A DNA stretch of 64,000 nucleotides, from positions 1-64,000 of the forward strand of contig CAVVDR010000006.1 in assembly GCA_963746955.1 (NCBI GenBank). The letters are read 5' to 3'. The notes beneath the pieces were generated by a model. The model had not been told where the DNA came from, did not search any database, and was given only the letters and a program-made list of their open reading frames with translations. Below are positions 35,183-43,575 of the stretch, piece by piece. The DNA is from DASQBT01 sp963746955 (GTDB taxonomy: Bacteria; Pseudomonadota; Gammaproteobacteria; Burkholderiales; Thiobacillaceae). Each line of letters starts with the position of its first letter. The stretch's first letter is position 1. A program made the position numbers and the translations under genes.

Positions 35183-35989
35183 TCAGATCGCGGCAGACAG
35201 ATCTTCAAGCCAGGAGAGCTCAGCTTCAGCAAAGCCGCTCTTGCGTCGCGCCTCCAGGTTGAAGGGGGGCTTGAGCGGCGGCGCATCATAGTCCTTCAAC
35301 AATCGCCGAAACGTTTCCACCGGTTCCAGGCCTCGCTCCCGGCATAAATGGAAATACCAGCGGCTGCCGATCGCCACATGACCGATTTCGTCCCGCTCGA
35401 TGATGGCCAGAATGTCCACCGCGGTTTGGTCTCCTGCCGTGCGAAATTTCCCGACAATCCCCGGCATGGCATCCAGCCCGCGCGCTTCCAGCACCCGCGG
35501 TACGAGAGCCATGCGCGCCAAGGGATCCTGGGCGGTCCTAAGCGCCATTTCCCACAGTCCGTTGTGGGCAGGAAAGTCTCCGTAATCATGGCCCTGGCTG
35601 CGCAGATGCCCACGCAGAAGCTGAAAATGCAGCGCTTCCTCGGCGGCGACTTTCAGCCAATCGCCATAAAAGTCCGCGGGCAGGCCGCGGAACCGGTAAG
35701 CCGCATCCAGCGCCAGGTTGATGGCATTGAATTCGATGTGGGCCACGGCATGAATCAATGCCGCCCGCCCTGCTGGCGTGGTCATCTTGCGTCGCGGCAC
35801 ATGCAGCGGTGGCACCAGTTCCGGCTGCGATGGCCGGCCAGGCTGGGCAATGGTTTCGACCGGCCAGACCGGATCTTCAGTCAGTTCGCGCCTTTGCCAC
35901 GCGGCATGGAGATCATGGGCCAGACGCGCCTTGTGCTCGGGGTCTGCGGTCAGCAGGGCGCTCAGGGCCTGTTCGAACAAACCCGTCAA
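35183..35989 (-). CDS. DUF455 ferritin-like domain protein
   Basis: A 268-residue protein. The middle (HAVAHIEFNAINLALDAAYRF, AAEEALHFQLLRGHL, VPRVLEARGLDAMPG, IIERDEIGHVAIGSRWY) contains the two E-x6-Y/ExxH pairs of ferritin-like di-iron carboxylate proteins. DUF455 members have no settled function; a hydroxylase or oxidase role is suggested by relation to MiaE-type enzymes. Overlaps the radical SAM gene upstream by four bases, so both are one operon. Confidence 0.85.
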   Translation of the reverse strand: MTGLFEQALSALLTADPEHKARLAHDLHAAWQRRELTEDPVWPVETIAQPGRPSQPELVPPLHVPRRKMTTPAGRAALIHAVAHIEFNAINLALDAAYRFRGLPADFYGDWLKVAAEEALHFQLLRGHLRSQGHDYGDFPAHNGLWEMALRTAQDPLARMALVPRVLEARGLDAMPGIVGKFRTAGDQTAVDILAIIERDEIGHVAIGSRWYFHLCRERGLEPVETFRRLLKDYDAPPLKPPFNLEARRKSGFAEAELSWLEDLSAAI

Positions 35990-37038
35990 AATAAGCTCCC
36001 CTGCGCCGCCGGAGCGCGAAACAAGTCCAGCCGGTGAGACGGCATGCTCTGGTCCAGGCCATAACGCGTCTTGGCGAGACGAAAACGTTGGGCAACCAGT
36101 TCGGCGAACCGGCCCGAACCAGACATGCGCGAACCGAAGCGCGGATCATCTTTCTTGCCATCGCGGCTCTGCCGGATCAGGCTCATCACGTGCCCGGCCT
36201 TAAGCGGGTAATGGGTCTCAAGCCACTGCGTAAACAAGGCTTGCAACTCGTTAGGCAAACGCAGGAACACATAGCCCGCGCTGCGGGCGCCGGCTTCGGA
36301 GGCGTGCCTCAGAATCTGTTCCATGTTCTTGTCAGTCAAAGCCGGAATGACCGGTGCCACCATTACGCCAACGGGTATGCCAGCCTGGCTCAAATTGCGG
36401 ATCACCTCAAGGCGCCGTTGCGGTGCCGCAGCGCGGGGTTCAAGCTTTCTTGCAAGGCCCTTGTCCAAAGTGGTGATTGACACGAACGCATGGACCAGGC
36501 CCTGTTTGGCCAGCGACGCCAGCAGATCAAGATCCCGCTCCACCAGGGCGGACTTGGTCACGAAGCTGAAGGGATGATGCGCCTCCGCCAGCACTTCAAG
36601 CAATTCGCGGGCGATGCGCCAGTCGCGCTCGATCGGCTGGTAAAGATCAGTGTTGCTTCCCAAAGCGATGGGGCTGGGCCGGTAGCCAGGCTTGCAGAAT
36701 TCCGCACGCAGTAGAGCTGCCGCATTCGGTTTCGCGACGAGCTTCGTTTCAAAATCCAGGCCGGGCGACAAATCGAGATAGGCATGGCTTGGGCGCGCAT
36801 AGCAATACACACAGCCATGCTCGCAGCCTCGATAAGGATTGAGGGAGACTTCGAAGGGAATATCTGGGGAATCATTGCGGCTGAGGATGGACTTGGCCTG
36901 TTCGACCCGGACCGTGGTCATGGGTCTGCGGTCTTCTTCCAGTATCGGTGTCCAGCCGTCGTCCTCCTCCTGACGCAGAGTGGAATCGAATCTTCCGGAC
37001 AAGTTGGAAAGTGCGCCCCGGCCTTTGAATGCTGTCAT
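35986..37038 (-). CDS. PA0069-family radical SAM protein
   Basis: A 350-residue radical SAM enzyme. The cluster-binding motif is CEHGCVYCYARP near residues 73-84; SLNPYRGC precedes it as in the spore photoproduct lyase-like group. Later FVTKSALVERDLDLL, ITTLDKGLARKLEPRAAAPQRRLE and GVMVAPVIPALTD are conserved. The substrate is unknown. The ATG at 37038 is used, since one 16 codons upstream would overlap the divergent gene at 37072. Confidence 0.87.
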   Translation of the reverse strand: MTAFKGRGALSNLSGRFDSTLRQEEDDGWTPILEEDRRPMTTVRVEQAKSILSRNDSPDIPFEVSLNPYRGCEHGCVYCYARPSHAYLDLSPGLDFETKLVAKPNAAALLRAEFCKPGYRPSPIALGSNTDLYQPIERDWRIARELLEVLAEAHHPFSFVTKSALVERDLDLLASLAKQGLVHAFVSITTLDKGLARKLEPRAAAPQRRLEVIRNLSQAGIPVGVMVAPVIPALTDKNMEQILRHASEAGARSAGYVFLRLPNELQALFTQWLETHYPLKAGHVMSLIRQSRDGKKDDPRFGSRMSGSGRFAELVAQRFRLAKTRYGLDQSMPSHRLDLFRAPAAQGSLF

Positions 37039-37071
37039 CCCGTCATTGTACGAGCGGGGTAGAATCTTTCC

Positions 37072-37512
37072 ATGTTGATCCCGCATGCCTCATCGACAGC
37101 ACCGGATATGGATGACTGGCAAACCTTCCTGGAAACCCTGATTCAGCGGCGCAAGCCGAATCGGATCCTGGTTGGCGGGCCGACGCTGGCCGCCTGGTCC
37201 GACAATTGGTCATTCAGCCACGTGGTTGAGCGCGTCGCCGAACCACCCGCCGACCTGGCCTTGCTAAGCCTCCCGGAGGTTCCTTTGGCTGAAGTTTCCC
37301 GGCTACGGGATGGTTGCCCCTGGCTGGTCGTGCTGACGGAATCCTTCGCCGGCGCATATTTCAACGCGTTTCTCGCCCTGGGATTCGAACGCCTCTACGA
37401 ATCGGCCGACGGCGCGGTGCACCTATACGGACACGACATCGCCACCTATAAGACCGTGCCGGACTGGCTGAATGCGAAATACTGGGCGCATCCGGAAAGC
37501 TGGGAGCCATAG
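37072..37512 (+). CDS. Conserved hypothetical protein (DUF6231-like)
   Basis: A 146-residue protein with Rossmann-like features: RILVGGPTLAAWSDN, DLALLSLPEVPLAEVSRLRDGCPWLVVLTES, FNAFLALGFERLY, and a C-terminal HDIATYKTVPDWLNAKYWAHPE. This resembles a small conserved gammaproteobacterial/betaproteobacterial family. No function known. It is divergent from the radical SAM gene with only 33 bases between the starts. Confidence 0.55.
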   Translation: MLIPHASSTAPDMDDWQTFLETLIQRRKPNRILVGGPTLAAWSDNWSFSHVVERVAEPPADLALLSLPEVPLAEVSRLRDGCPWLVVLTESFAGAYFNAFLALGFERLYESADGAVHLYGHDIATYKTVPDWLNAKYWAHPESWEP

Positions 37513-37518
37513 CTTCTA

Positions 37519-38112
37519 CTATTTCCCAAGGTGGGCGATCACCTCTGCGCTCGCACGTCGGCGCCGCTCTCCTTGGGGTTGTGCACAGTGACCCAAGGCC
37601 AGCACCAGTGCCGGCTTCTCTCCGGCCGGCAGATTCAGCGCAAGCGCAAGTTTCTGTTCGTCAAATCCTCCAATGGGACAGGTGGCCAACTGTTGATGAA
37701 CCGCTTCCAGCATCATGAAGGCCGCGGCAATCTGGCACTGGCCCACCGCCCAAAGGGCGATATCTGTGGACTCATAAAGAGCCCGGTAAGCGTCCATCAC
37801 CAGAGCGGGGTCACCGTCGCCCGCTTCCGCTTCAAGCTGTCTCTTCACAAAGCGATTGCCGGGGCGCAGGGATTCCACCAAGGCCACCAACACGATCAAC
37901 ACCGGTGCAGTCGCTGCGGGAGCTTGACTGAAGCAGGCTTCGGCCACCTGTTTGCGCAATGTGGCTTCCTTCACGGACAGAAATCGCCAAGGCTCCAGGC
38001 CGAAGCCTGATGGGGCCAGGCGGCCCGCCTCAAGCACAGACCGGAGCAATTCATGTTGCACTTGCTGCGAAGTAAAGTGACGACAGGCGTGGCGCGCGAT
38101 AATTTCGCTCAT
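37519..38112 (-). CDS. Nitroreductase family protein
   Basis: A 197-residue FMN-dependent oxidoreductase. ARHACRHFTSQQV and RLAPSGFGLEPWRFLSV form the FMN site; AAFMMLEAVHQQLATCPIGGFDEQKLALALNLP and ALVLALGHC match the C-terminal half. It would reduce nitro or quinone substrates with NAD(P)H. Convergent with the 37072 gene. Start 38112 is preferred over one five codons upstream. Confidence 0.87.
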   Translation of the reverse strand: MSEIIARHACRHFTSQQVQHELLRSVLEAGRLAPSGFGLEPWRFLSVKEATLRKQVAEACFSQAPAATAPVLIVLVALVESLRPGNRFVKRQLEAEAGDGDPALVMDAYRALYESTDIALWAVGQCQIAAAFMMLEAVHQQLATCPIGGFDEQKLALALNLPAGEKPALVLALGHCAQPQGERRRRASAEVIAHLGK

Positions 38113-38175
38113 GCAGTTTGTGCTCATGACTGCCTCATTCCGTTACACTTTCACTATCAATCAGAGCGTGATGTC

Positions 38176-38604
38176 ATGGAACCCATAGAATTTTCCCCCC
38201 ACAACGACATGGAACAACAGCTGGTCGAAGTCCACGCGGGCACCATGGAGGTGGAAGACTTTGTCGCCCGACTCATGAACGAACAGGTCTTCATGCCGGT
38301 CAGGGATGAGAAGCACGCCATCGCCGGCTTCCAGCGCTCTACCCGGGCTGAACCGCTGATCCTGGAAGATGAGGACGGTACCAGGGTTGTGGTGGTGTTC
38401 ACCAGCCCGGAACGGGCCAAGCCGTTCCTGGAATCTTACCCGGATTACAAGGGGGGACTGCTGACAGAGTTCTCCTGGCTGCTGAAGAAAATAGGTGGCG
38501 GCTTCCCAATCGCACTCAACCCCGGCTGGGAAATGGGCCTGGACTTCGATGCCGAAATGGTCGCCAGTCTGATCGCCGGCATGCCCCCCGAACACAACAA
38601 CTGA
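38176..38604 (+). CDS. SseB family protein
   Basis: A 142-residue protein with the SseB N-terminal domain: MEPIEFSPHNDMEQQLVEVHAG, FVARLMNEQVFMPV, VVVVFTSPERAKPFLE, and FSWLLKKIGGGFPIALNPGWEMGLDF. SseB was linked to serine-sensitivity enhancement in E. coli; the molecular role is unknown. Ends three bases before the start of the glcD-like gene, so they are one operon. Confidence 0.82.
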   Translation: MEPIEFSPHNDMEQQLVEVHAGTMEVEDFVARLMNEQVFMPVRDEKHAIAGFQRSTRAEPLILEDEDGTRVVVVFTSPERAKPFLESYPDYKGGLLTEFSWLLKKIGGGFPIALNPGWEMGLDFDAEMVASLIAGMPPEHNN

Positions 38605-38607
38605 ATC

Positions 38608-39990
38608 ATGCTCGCTCCCGCTGTCCGTTCGGCCCTTGAGCAGGCTCTGGGCGCCGACCGGGTATTTTCCGACGATCCCACCCTGGCGCTATACAGCGCC
38701 GATGAAACACCGCGTAAGGTAATGCCCGCGGCCGTGCTCTTCCCCGCCAGCCATGCGCAAGTGGTGAAGCTGGTGCAAATAGCCTACACCCATCGCATCC
38801 CTCTGGTGGCCAGGGGCGCCGGCTCGGGCAACGTCGGCGGCGCACTCCCGGTTGCCAACGGGCTGGTGGTGAGCTTCGAGTGCATGAACCGCATGGTGGA
38901 ATTCGACCCCGTCAACCGCCTGATGGTTGTCGAGCCGGGCGTGGTCACTGAACACATCGACCAGTTGGCCCGCACCCAGGGATTGTTCTATCCGCCCGAC
39001 CCGGGCAGCGGCCCATATTGCCGCATAGGCGGCAATCTGGCGATGAATGCTGCCGGCCCGCGCGCAGTGAAGTACGGCGTAACCCGCGACTACGTCCTTG
39101 GGCTGCGCGCGGTCACCGGCGATGGGCGGGAGATCCGCACCGGCTGCCGTACCAGCAAGGGCGTCACCGGTTACGACTTCACCCGCCTGCTGGTTGGCTC
39201 AGAAGGCACGCTCGCGTTCATCACCGAAGCCACGCTCAAGCTGCTGCCAGCACCGGAAGCGATCACTACGCTGCGGCTTTGCTACAGCAGCAACCACGCC
39301 GCACTGGAGGCAGCGGGACGCGTAATGAAGCAAGCCGTTCTGCCCTGCGCCCTCGAATTCATGGATCGACGCGCCATCGATGCCATTCGTCCCACCGGCG
39401 CGGCGGACGACTTGGCCGATGGCACCCGTGCCCTGCTAATGGTAGAAGCGGATGGTGCCCGCGCCGATCTGCCACGCCAAGTCGCCGCTTTGAAGAATGC
39501 CCTGCAGGGCGACGGCCTGTTGGAGTTGAAAGAGGAAGTCCAGCGAGACGACGCCCTGCGCCTGTGGGCCGCGCGCAAATCGCTGTCCCATGCCGTAAAA
39601 CAGATCGCTCCGCTCAAGATCAACGAGGATGTCGTGGTGCCGGTCTCGCGGCTGGCCGAATTTGTCGACTTCATCGACCGTCTCGCGGATCACCACAAGC
39701 TGCCCATCGTCTCCTTCGGCCATGCCGGCAACGGCAACCTGCATGTGAACCTGATGGTGCACCCCGACGACGCCGATGAAATGCAGCGTGCGCGCAGCGC
39801 GCTTGACGCCTTGTTTAAAGAAACGCTCGCCCGGGGAGGCACCCTGTCTGGCGAGCACGGCATTGGCAGCGAGAAGCGCGCTTATGTGCCACTGGAAATC
39901 GACCCGCCGACGCTAGCCCTGATGCGCGCAATCAAGCTGCAATTCGACCCCGCAGGCATTCTGAATCCGGGCAAAGTATTCCCTGATTGA
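38608..39990 (+). CDS. FAD-linked oxidase, GlcD / D-lactate dehydrogenase type
   Basis: A 460-residue flavoprotein of the VAO/PCMH family. The FAD-binding domain has PLVARGAGSGNVGGALPVANGLV and the PPDPGS and GGNLAMNAAGPRAVKYG motifs; the C-terminal cap has FGHAGNGNLHVNLMVHPDD and LSGEHGIGSEKRAYV. It oxidises a 2-hydroxy acid such as glycolate or D-lactate to the 2-oxo acid. GlcE and GlcF are not adjacent, which favours a stand-alone D-lactate/2-hydroxyglutarate-type dehydrogenase. Confidence 0.87.
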   Translation: MLAPAVRSALEQALGADRVFSDDPTLALYSADETPRKVMPAAVLFPASHAQVVKLVQIAYTHRIPLVARGAGSGNVGGALPVANGLVVSFECMNRMVEFDPVNRLMVVEPGVVTEHIDQLARTQGLFYPPDPGSGPYCRIGGNLAMNAAGPRAVKYGVTRDYVLGLRAVTGDGREIRTGCRTSKGVTGYDFTRLLVGSEGTLAFITEATLKLLPAPEAITTLRLCYSSNHAALEAAGRVMKQAVLPCALEFMDRRAIDAIRPTGAADDLADGTRALLMVEADGARADLPRQVAALKNALQGDGLLELKEEVQRDDALRLWAARKSLSHAVKQIAPLKINEDVVVPVSRLAEFVDFIDRLADHHKLPIVSFGHAGNGNLHVNLMVHPDDADEMQRARSALDALFKETLARGGTLSGEHGIGSEKRAYVPLEIDPPTLALMRAIKLQFDPAGILNPGKVFPD

Positions 39991-40004
39991 GGCAAAAAAA
40001 GACC

Positions 40005-40034
40005 TTTACAAGCAAGCGGCTTCTCAACTAAAAT
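40005..40034 (+). promoter_or_regulatory. Promoter of tRNA-Ala
   Basis: TTTACA (40005-40010) and TAAAAT (40029-40034) with an 18-base spacer. The tRNA begins 17 bases after the -10 box. Confidence 0.55.
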
Positions 40035-40050
40035 GCGCGGCTTCTGTGTT

Positions 40051-40126
<76 letters not shown>

Positions 40127-40350
40127 ACCTGAAACTCGTATCAATTTTATGCTGTGCAAGTTCGGCAAGAATCTGAGTTCTGCCGGTCGTGCCGCCAAGT
40201 TCATTGGTATGACTTAAGGGTTTTGGCTGCCAATTTGTATAGCCCGCGAGCAGGCGTCGTTCAACTTCGTCCCGCTGGGTTTTGTGTTATCGCCGCTGGG
40301 TGTGTCTGTGACTCAGTTGCACAAGAAGTAGACGGATCGCCGTCAGCCTC

Positions 40351-40426
40351 GTCCCCATCGTCTAGAGGCCTAGGACATCGCCCTTTCACGGCGCAAACCG
40401 GGGTTCGAATCCCCGTGGGGACGCCA
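40351..40426 (+). tRNA. tRNA-Glu (TTC)
   Basis: A 76-base cloverleaf with an encoded CCA. The acceptor GTCCCCA pairs with TGGGGAC; the loop CTTTCAC carries anticodon TTC; the T arm is CGGGGTTCGAATCCCCG. The 224 bases between it and tRNA-Ala hold no gene that I recognise. Confidence 0.96.
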
Positions 40427-40439
40427 CAAGTTTATAGAG

Positions 40440-40463
40440 AGCTTGCTGTGGCAAGCTTTTTAT
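40440..40463 (+). terminator. Intrinsic terminator between tRNA-Glu and tRNA-Asp
   Basis: AGCTTGC-TGTG-GCAAGCT with TTTTTATTT following. It ends only about 10 bases before tRNA-Asp. Confidence 0.7.
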
Positions 40464-40472
40464 TTGCCGCCC

Positions 40473-40549
40473 GGAGCGGTAGTTCAGTTGGTTAGAATAC
40501 CGGCCTGTCACGCCGGGGGTCGCGGGTTCGAGTCCCGTCCGCTCCGCCA
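40473..40549 (+). tRNA. tRNA-Asp (GTC)
   Basis: A 77-base cloverleaf with CCA encoded. The acceptor GGAGCGG pairs with CCGCTCC; the loop CTGTCAC carries anticodon GTC; the T arm is CGGGTTCGAGTCCCG. There is no room for its own promoter after the terminator-like hairpin. The EpsD-like gene starts 26 bases on. Confidence 0.96.
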
Positions 40550-40574
40550 CCAATTCCATCCCTTGGAGGACACC

Positions 40575-41567
40575 ATGGCTCTCAACTTATTCCCGCGCAT
40601 TGCGATCGTCCCTTTCCTCGCCCTTGCCCTTCTTGCCCAAGGCTGTGAGAAGAACAGCAAGTCGGAAGGCAAGAGCGATAGCCAGGTCGCGGCAAGCGTG
40701 AACGGCGACGATATTACGGTTAGTCAAATTGACAGCGCCGTCCAGCGGCTTGGAAAGGTGCCGCAGGATAAGGTGCAACAGGTCAACAATCAGGCCCTGA
40801 AGGCTCTGGTGGATCAGCAAATCCTGGTGCAGCAGGCGCTCAAAGACAAGCTCGATCGCAACCCCAATGTCAAGCAGGCCTTGGAATCAGCGCGCCGTCA
40901 GATACTTGCGCAGGCCTTTATTCAAAGCAAGACGGAAAACACCCCCAAGCCTACCGACGCCGAAATCAGCGACTTCGTCAACAAACACCCCGAACTGTTC
41001 TCGGCGCGCCGCATATACCGCCTGGAGGAGATCAACATACAGAACGCGCTGGGCAAGGCTGACGAGATTCGATCGCAACTCACTGCCAGCAAGAACATGA
41101 ACGAATTCGCGCAATGGCTCAAAGCCCAGGGCTACAAGTTCGATGCTGTCCAGGCGGGGCGTTCCGCGGAACAGCTGCCGTCCGCCCTCGCCACCCAGCT
41201 TCTCAACGCAAAACCCGGGCAAGCTATTATCTCCAACAACAATGGCAACCTGGTCGTCATCCTGGTTGCGGCCGCGGTCTCCCAGCCACTTTCCGAGGAA
41301 CAGGCAAAGCCTGTTGCGGAACACATACTTATGACCCAGAAGCAGCGTGAAATTGCCGAGCAGCAGATCAATACGCTGCGCAGTGCGGCGAAGATCGAGT
41401 ATCTGGGCGACTTCGCCGATCTCGGCAAAGAGTCCGCCAAGCCAGCCGCGCAAGCCGCTCCTCCAGCTCCGTCTGCTCCTGCCACGACCGAGCCCGCCAC
41501 CCCGAACGACGATCAGACCGCAGGAACCGATGCAGGTGCGATGAAGAAAGGATCATCGGGCTTGTAA
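40575..41567 (+). CDS. EpsD-family peptidyl-prolyl cis-trans isomerase lipoprotein
   Basis: A 330-residue SurA/PpiC-like protein. The lipoprotein signal ends LALALLAQGC (Cys24). A SurA-N-like helical domain (VASVNGDDITVSQIDSAVQRLG to FIQSKTENTPKPTDAEISDFVNKHP) precedes a degenerate parvulin region and a low-complexity Ala/Pro-rich tail (about 290-330). EpsD-type isomerases accompany exopolysaccharide/exosortase loci such as that of Methylobacillus. GGAGG lies before ATG 40575. It could be read through from tRNA-Asp. Confidence 0.82.
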   Translation: MALNLFPRIAIVPFLALALLAQGCEKNSKSEGKSDSQVAASVNGDDITVSQIDSAVQRLGKVPQDKVQQVNNQALKALVDQQILVQQALKDKLDRNPNVKQALESARRQILAQAFIQSKTENTPKPTDAEISDFVNKHPELFSARRIYRLEEINIQNALGKADEIRSQLTASKNMNEFAQWLKAQGYKFDAVQAGRSAEQLPSALATQLLNAKPGQAIISNNNGNLVVILVAAAVSQPLSEEQAKPVAEHILMTQKQREIAEQQINTLRSAAKIEYLGDFADLGKESAKPAAQAAPPAPSAPATTEPATPNDDQTAGTDAGAMKKGSSGL

Positions 41568-41629
41568 GCTTGCAGCCAGGTAATCTGACTATAAGCATTC
41601 CGGGCGCGCAAGTGCCCGGATAATGCAGC

Positions 41630-42325
41630 ATGTCTCGCGTTCTCATCAAGCACCCGGGCCTTAGTCGCAGCCTGCCGTTTGCCCTGTTCATTCTCCTGCT
41701 GGCCGTCGAGTTGAACTGGACGACGCTGCAGCCCCTGAATCATGGGTTGCAAAGCGTGGACAAGCGATGGCTATACGGCATCAAGGCAGGTCTGGCCGCA
41801 CTGGCGTTGATCTGGCTGTGGGCGCGCTTCGAAGAGTTGAAAACCTTGCCCCGCCGGCTTGGCGGATGGGTAATGGCCGTCGGTATCGGGGTTGGCATCT
41901 TTGTCCTATGGATCAACCTGACCCAATCCTGGCTACTGCTCGGTGAAATGGGGAAGGGATTTGACCCGCGTCACGCTGACGGCCAGATGGACTGGCTACT
42001 GGCCGGCATCAGACTCGCCGGTTCCGCGCTGGTCGTCCCGATCATGGAGGAATTGTTCTGGCGGTCTTTCATCATGCGCTGGATCGACAAACCGGACTTT
42101 CTGTTACTTGATCCGCGCAATGTCAGCCTTCGCAGCGTGCTCATTTCCAGCGCCCTCTTTGCGCTTGAACACACACAGTGGTTTGCCGGATTCCTGGCAG
42201 GCTTTGCCTACGGCTGGCTTTACCGGAAGACCGGCAAGCTCTGGCTGTCCATCTTCGCCCACGCCATCACCAATGCCGTGCTGGGCCTGTGGGTGCTCAA
42301 TACCGGAAACTGGCAATTCTGGTGA
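41630..42325 (+). CDS. CAAX-protease-related (CPBP) membrane protein, exosortase-associated type
   Basis: A 231-residue protein with about eight membrane segments. The CPBP motifs are present: VVPIMEELFWRSFIMRW (EE and R), FALEHTQWFAGFLAGFAYGWLYRKTGKLW and IFAHAITNAVLGLW with the two metal-binding histidines. This length and pattern match the CAAX prenyl protease-related family encoded in PEP-CTERM/exosortase exopolysaccharide loci. No exosortase is in view. It follows the EpsD-like gene by 62 bases. Confidence 0.83.
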   Translation: MSRVLIKHPGLSRSLPFALFILLLAVELNWTTLQPLNHGLQSVDKRWLYGIKAGLAALALIWLWARFEELKTLPRRLGGWVMAVGIGVGIFVLWINLTQSWLLLGEMGKGFDPRHADGQMDWLLAGIRLAGSALVVPIMEELFWRSFIMRWIDKPDFLLLDPRNVSLRSVLISSALFALEHTQWFAGFLAGFAYGWLYRKTGKLWLSIFAHAITNAVLGLWVLNTGNWQFW

Positions 42326-42345
42326 TGGAGACGCGGCCTGGCGCC

Positions 42346-42365
42346 AGCAAAAAAGGTGTTTTGCT
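42346..42365 (+). terminator. Stem-loop upstream of gmd
   Basis: AGCAAAA-AAGGTG-TTTTGCT is a perfect 7-bp stem 20 bases after the CAAX-type gene. It is a weak A/T stem and may be a terminator or leader structure. The rest of 42366-42492 is non-coding. Confidence 0.4.
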
Positions 42366-42492
42366 CCCTCAAGAAACTGGACTATTCTGGGCACGACTTA
42401 CTGGCTCAATGGAACCGGCAACTGGGGCGATCACCTCTCCGATTCACTGAGCTATCTTCGCTGACTTCAGAAGAAACCATCTAAGGACACGC

Positions 42493-43575
42493 GTGAAAAA
42501 AGCTCTCATCACCGGCATCACCGGCCAGGACGGCGCCTACCTGGCGGAGTTTCTGCTGGACAAGCATTACGAGGTGCACGGCATCAAGCGCCGCAGTTCG
42601 CTGTTCAATACCGACCGCATCGATCACCTGTATCAGGACCCGCACGAGAAGGGGCGCCGCTTTATCCTGCACCATGGCGACCTGACCGACTCTTCCAGCC
42701 TGGTGCGCATCATCCAGCAGGTACAGCCCGACGAGATCTATAACCTGGCGGCCCAGAGCCACGTAGCAGTGTCATTTGAAGAGCCCGAATACACCGCCAA
42801 CTCCGACGCACTTGGGGCGCTTCGGGTTCTTGAAGCCATCCGCATCCTCGGCATGGAGAAGAAGACCCGTTTCTATCAGGCCTCCACTTCCGAACTCTTT
42901 GGTCTCGTGCAGGAGACCCCGCAGAAGGAGACCACGCCCTTTTATCCGCGCTCCCCCTATGCGGTAGCCAAGCTCTACGCTTACTGGATCACGGTCAATT
43001 ACCGGGAGGCCTACGGCATGTATGCCTGCAACGGCATCCTGTTCAATCACGAAAGCCCGGTCCGGGGTGAAACCTTCGTCACCCGCAAGATCACACGGGC
43101 ACTGGCCCGGATCAAGCTGGGGCTGCAGGACTGCGTGTACCTGGGCAACCTGGATGCCAAGCGCGACTGGGGCCATGCCAAAGACTATGTCGAGATGCAG
43201 TGGCTGATGCTGCAACAGGACAAGCCAGAAGACTTCGTCATCGCCACCGGCGTGCAGTACAGCGTGCGTGATTTTGTCGATGCGGCGGCCCGCGAGCTCG
43301 GTCTTGCGATCCGCTGGGAAGGCCAGGGCGTGGAAGAGAAGGGCTATGCTGCCAGCGGCGCATGCATTGTCGCGGTGGACTCACGCTACTTCCGTCCAAC
43401 CGAAGTTGAATCGCTGCTCGGCGACCCGAGCAAGGCAAAGCAGAAACTGGGCTGGACCCCGAAAATAGGCTTCGCCGAACTGGTCGCAGAGATGGTGAGA
43501 GAAGATCTCAAAGCCGCCGAGCGCGATGAGCTGATCAAGAAGCATGGATACAAGGCCATGGACTATCACGAATGA
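42493..43575 (+). CDS. gmd: GDP-mannose 4,6-dehydratase
   Basis: A 360-residue extended SDR enzyme that turns GDP-D-mannose into GDP-4-keto-6-deoxy-D-mannose. NADP site GITGQDGAYLAEFLL, HGDLTDSSSLVRII, and the catalytic YPRSPYAVAKLYAYW (Tyr-x3-Lys) are present, as is FNHESPVRGETFVTRKITRA. First of a two-gene GDP-fucose operon, overlapping fcl by ATGA. Confidence 0.96.
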   Translation: MKKALITGITGQDGAYLAEFLLDKHYEVHGIKRRSSLFNTDRIDHLYQDPHEKGRRFILHHGDLTDSSSLVRIIQQVQPDEIYNLAAQSHVAVSFEEPEYTANSDALGALRVLEAIRILGMEKKTRFYQASTSELFGLVQETPQKETTPFYPRSPYAVAKLYAYWITVNYREAYGMYACNGILFNHESPVRGETFVTRKITRALARIKLGLQDCVYLGNLDAKRDWGHAKDYVEMQWLMLQQDKPEDFVIATGVQYSVRDFVDAAARELGLAIRWEGQGVEEKGYAASGACIVAVDSRYFRPTEVESLLGDPSKAKQKLGWTPKIGFAELVAEMVREDLKAAERDELIKKHGYKAMDYHE

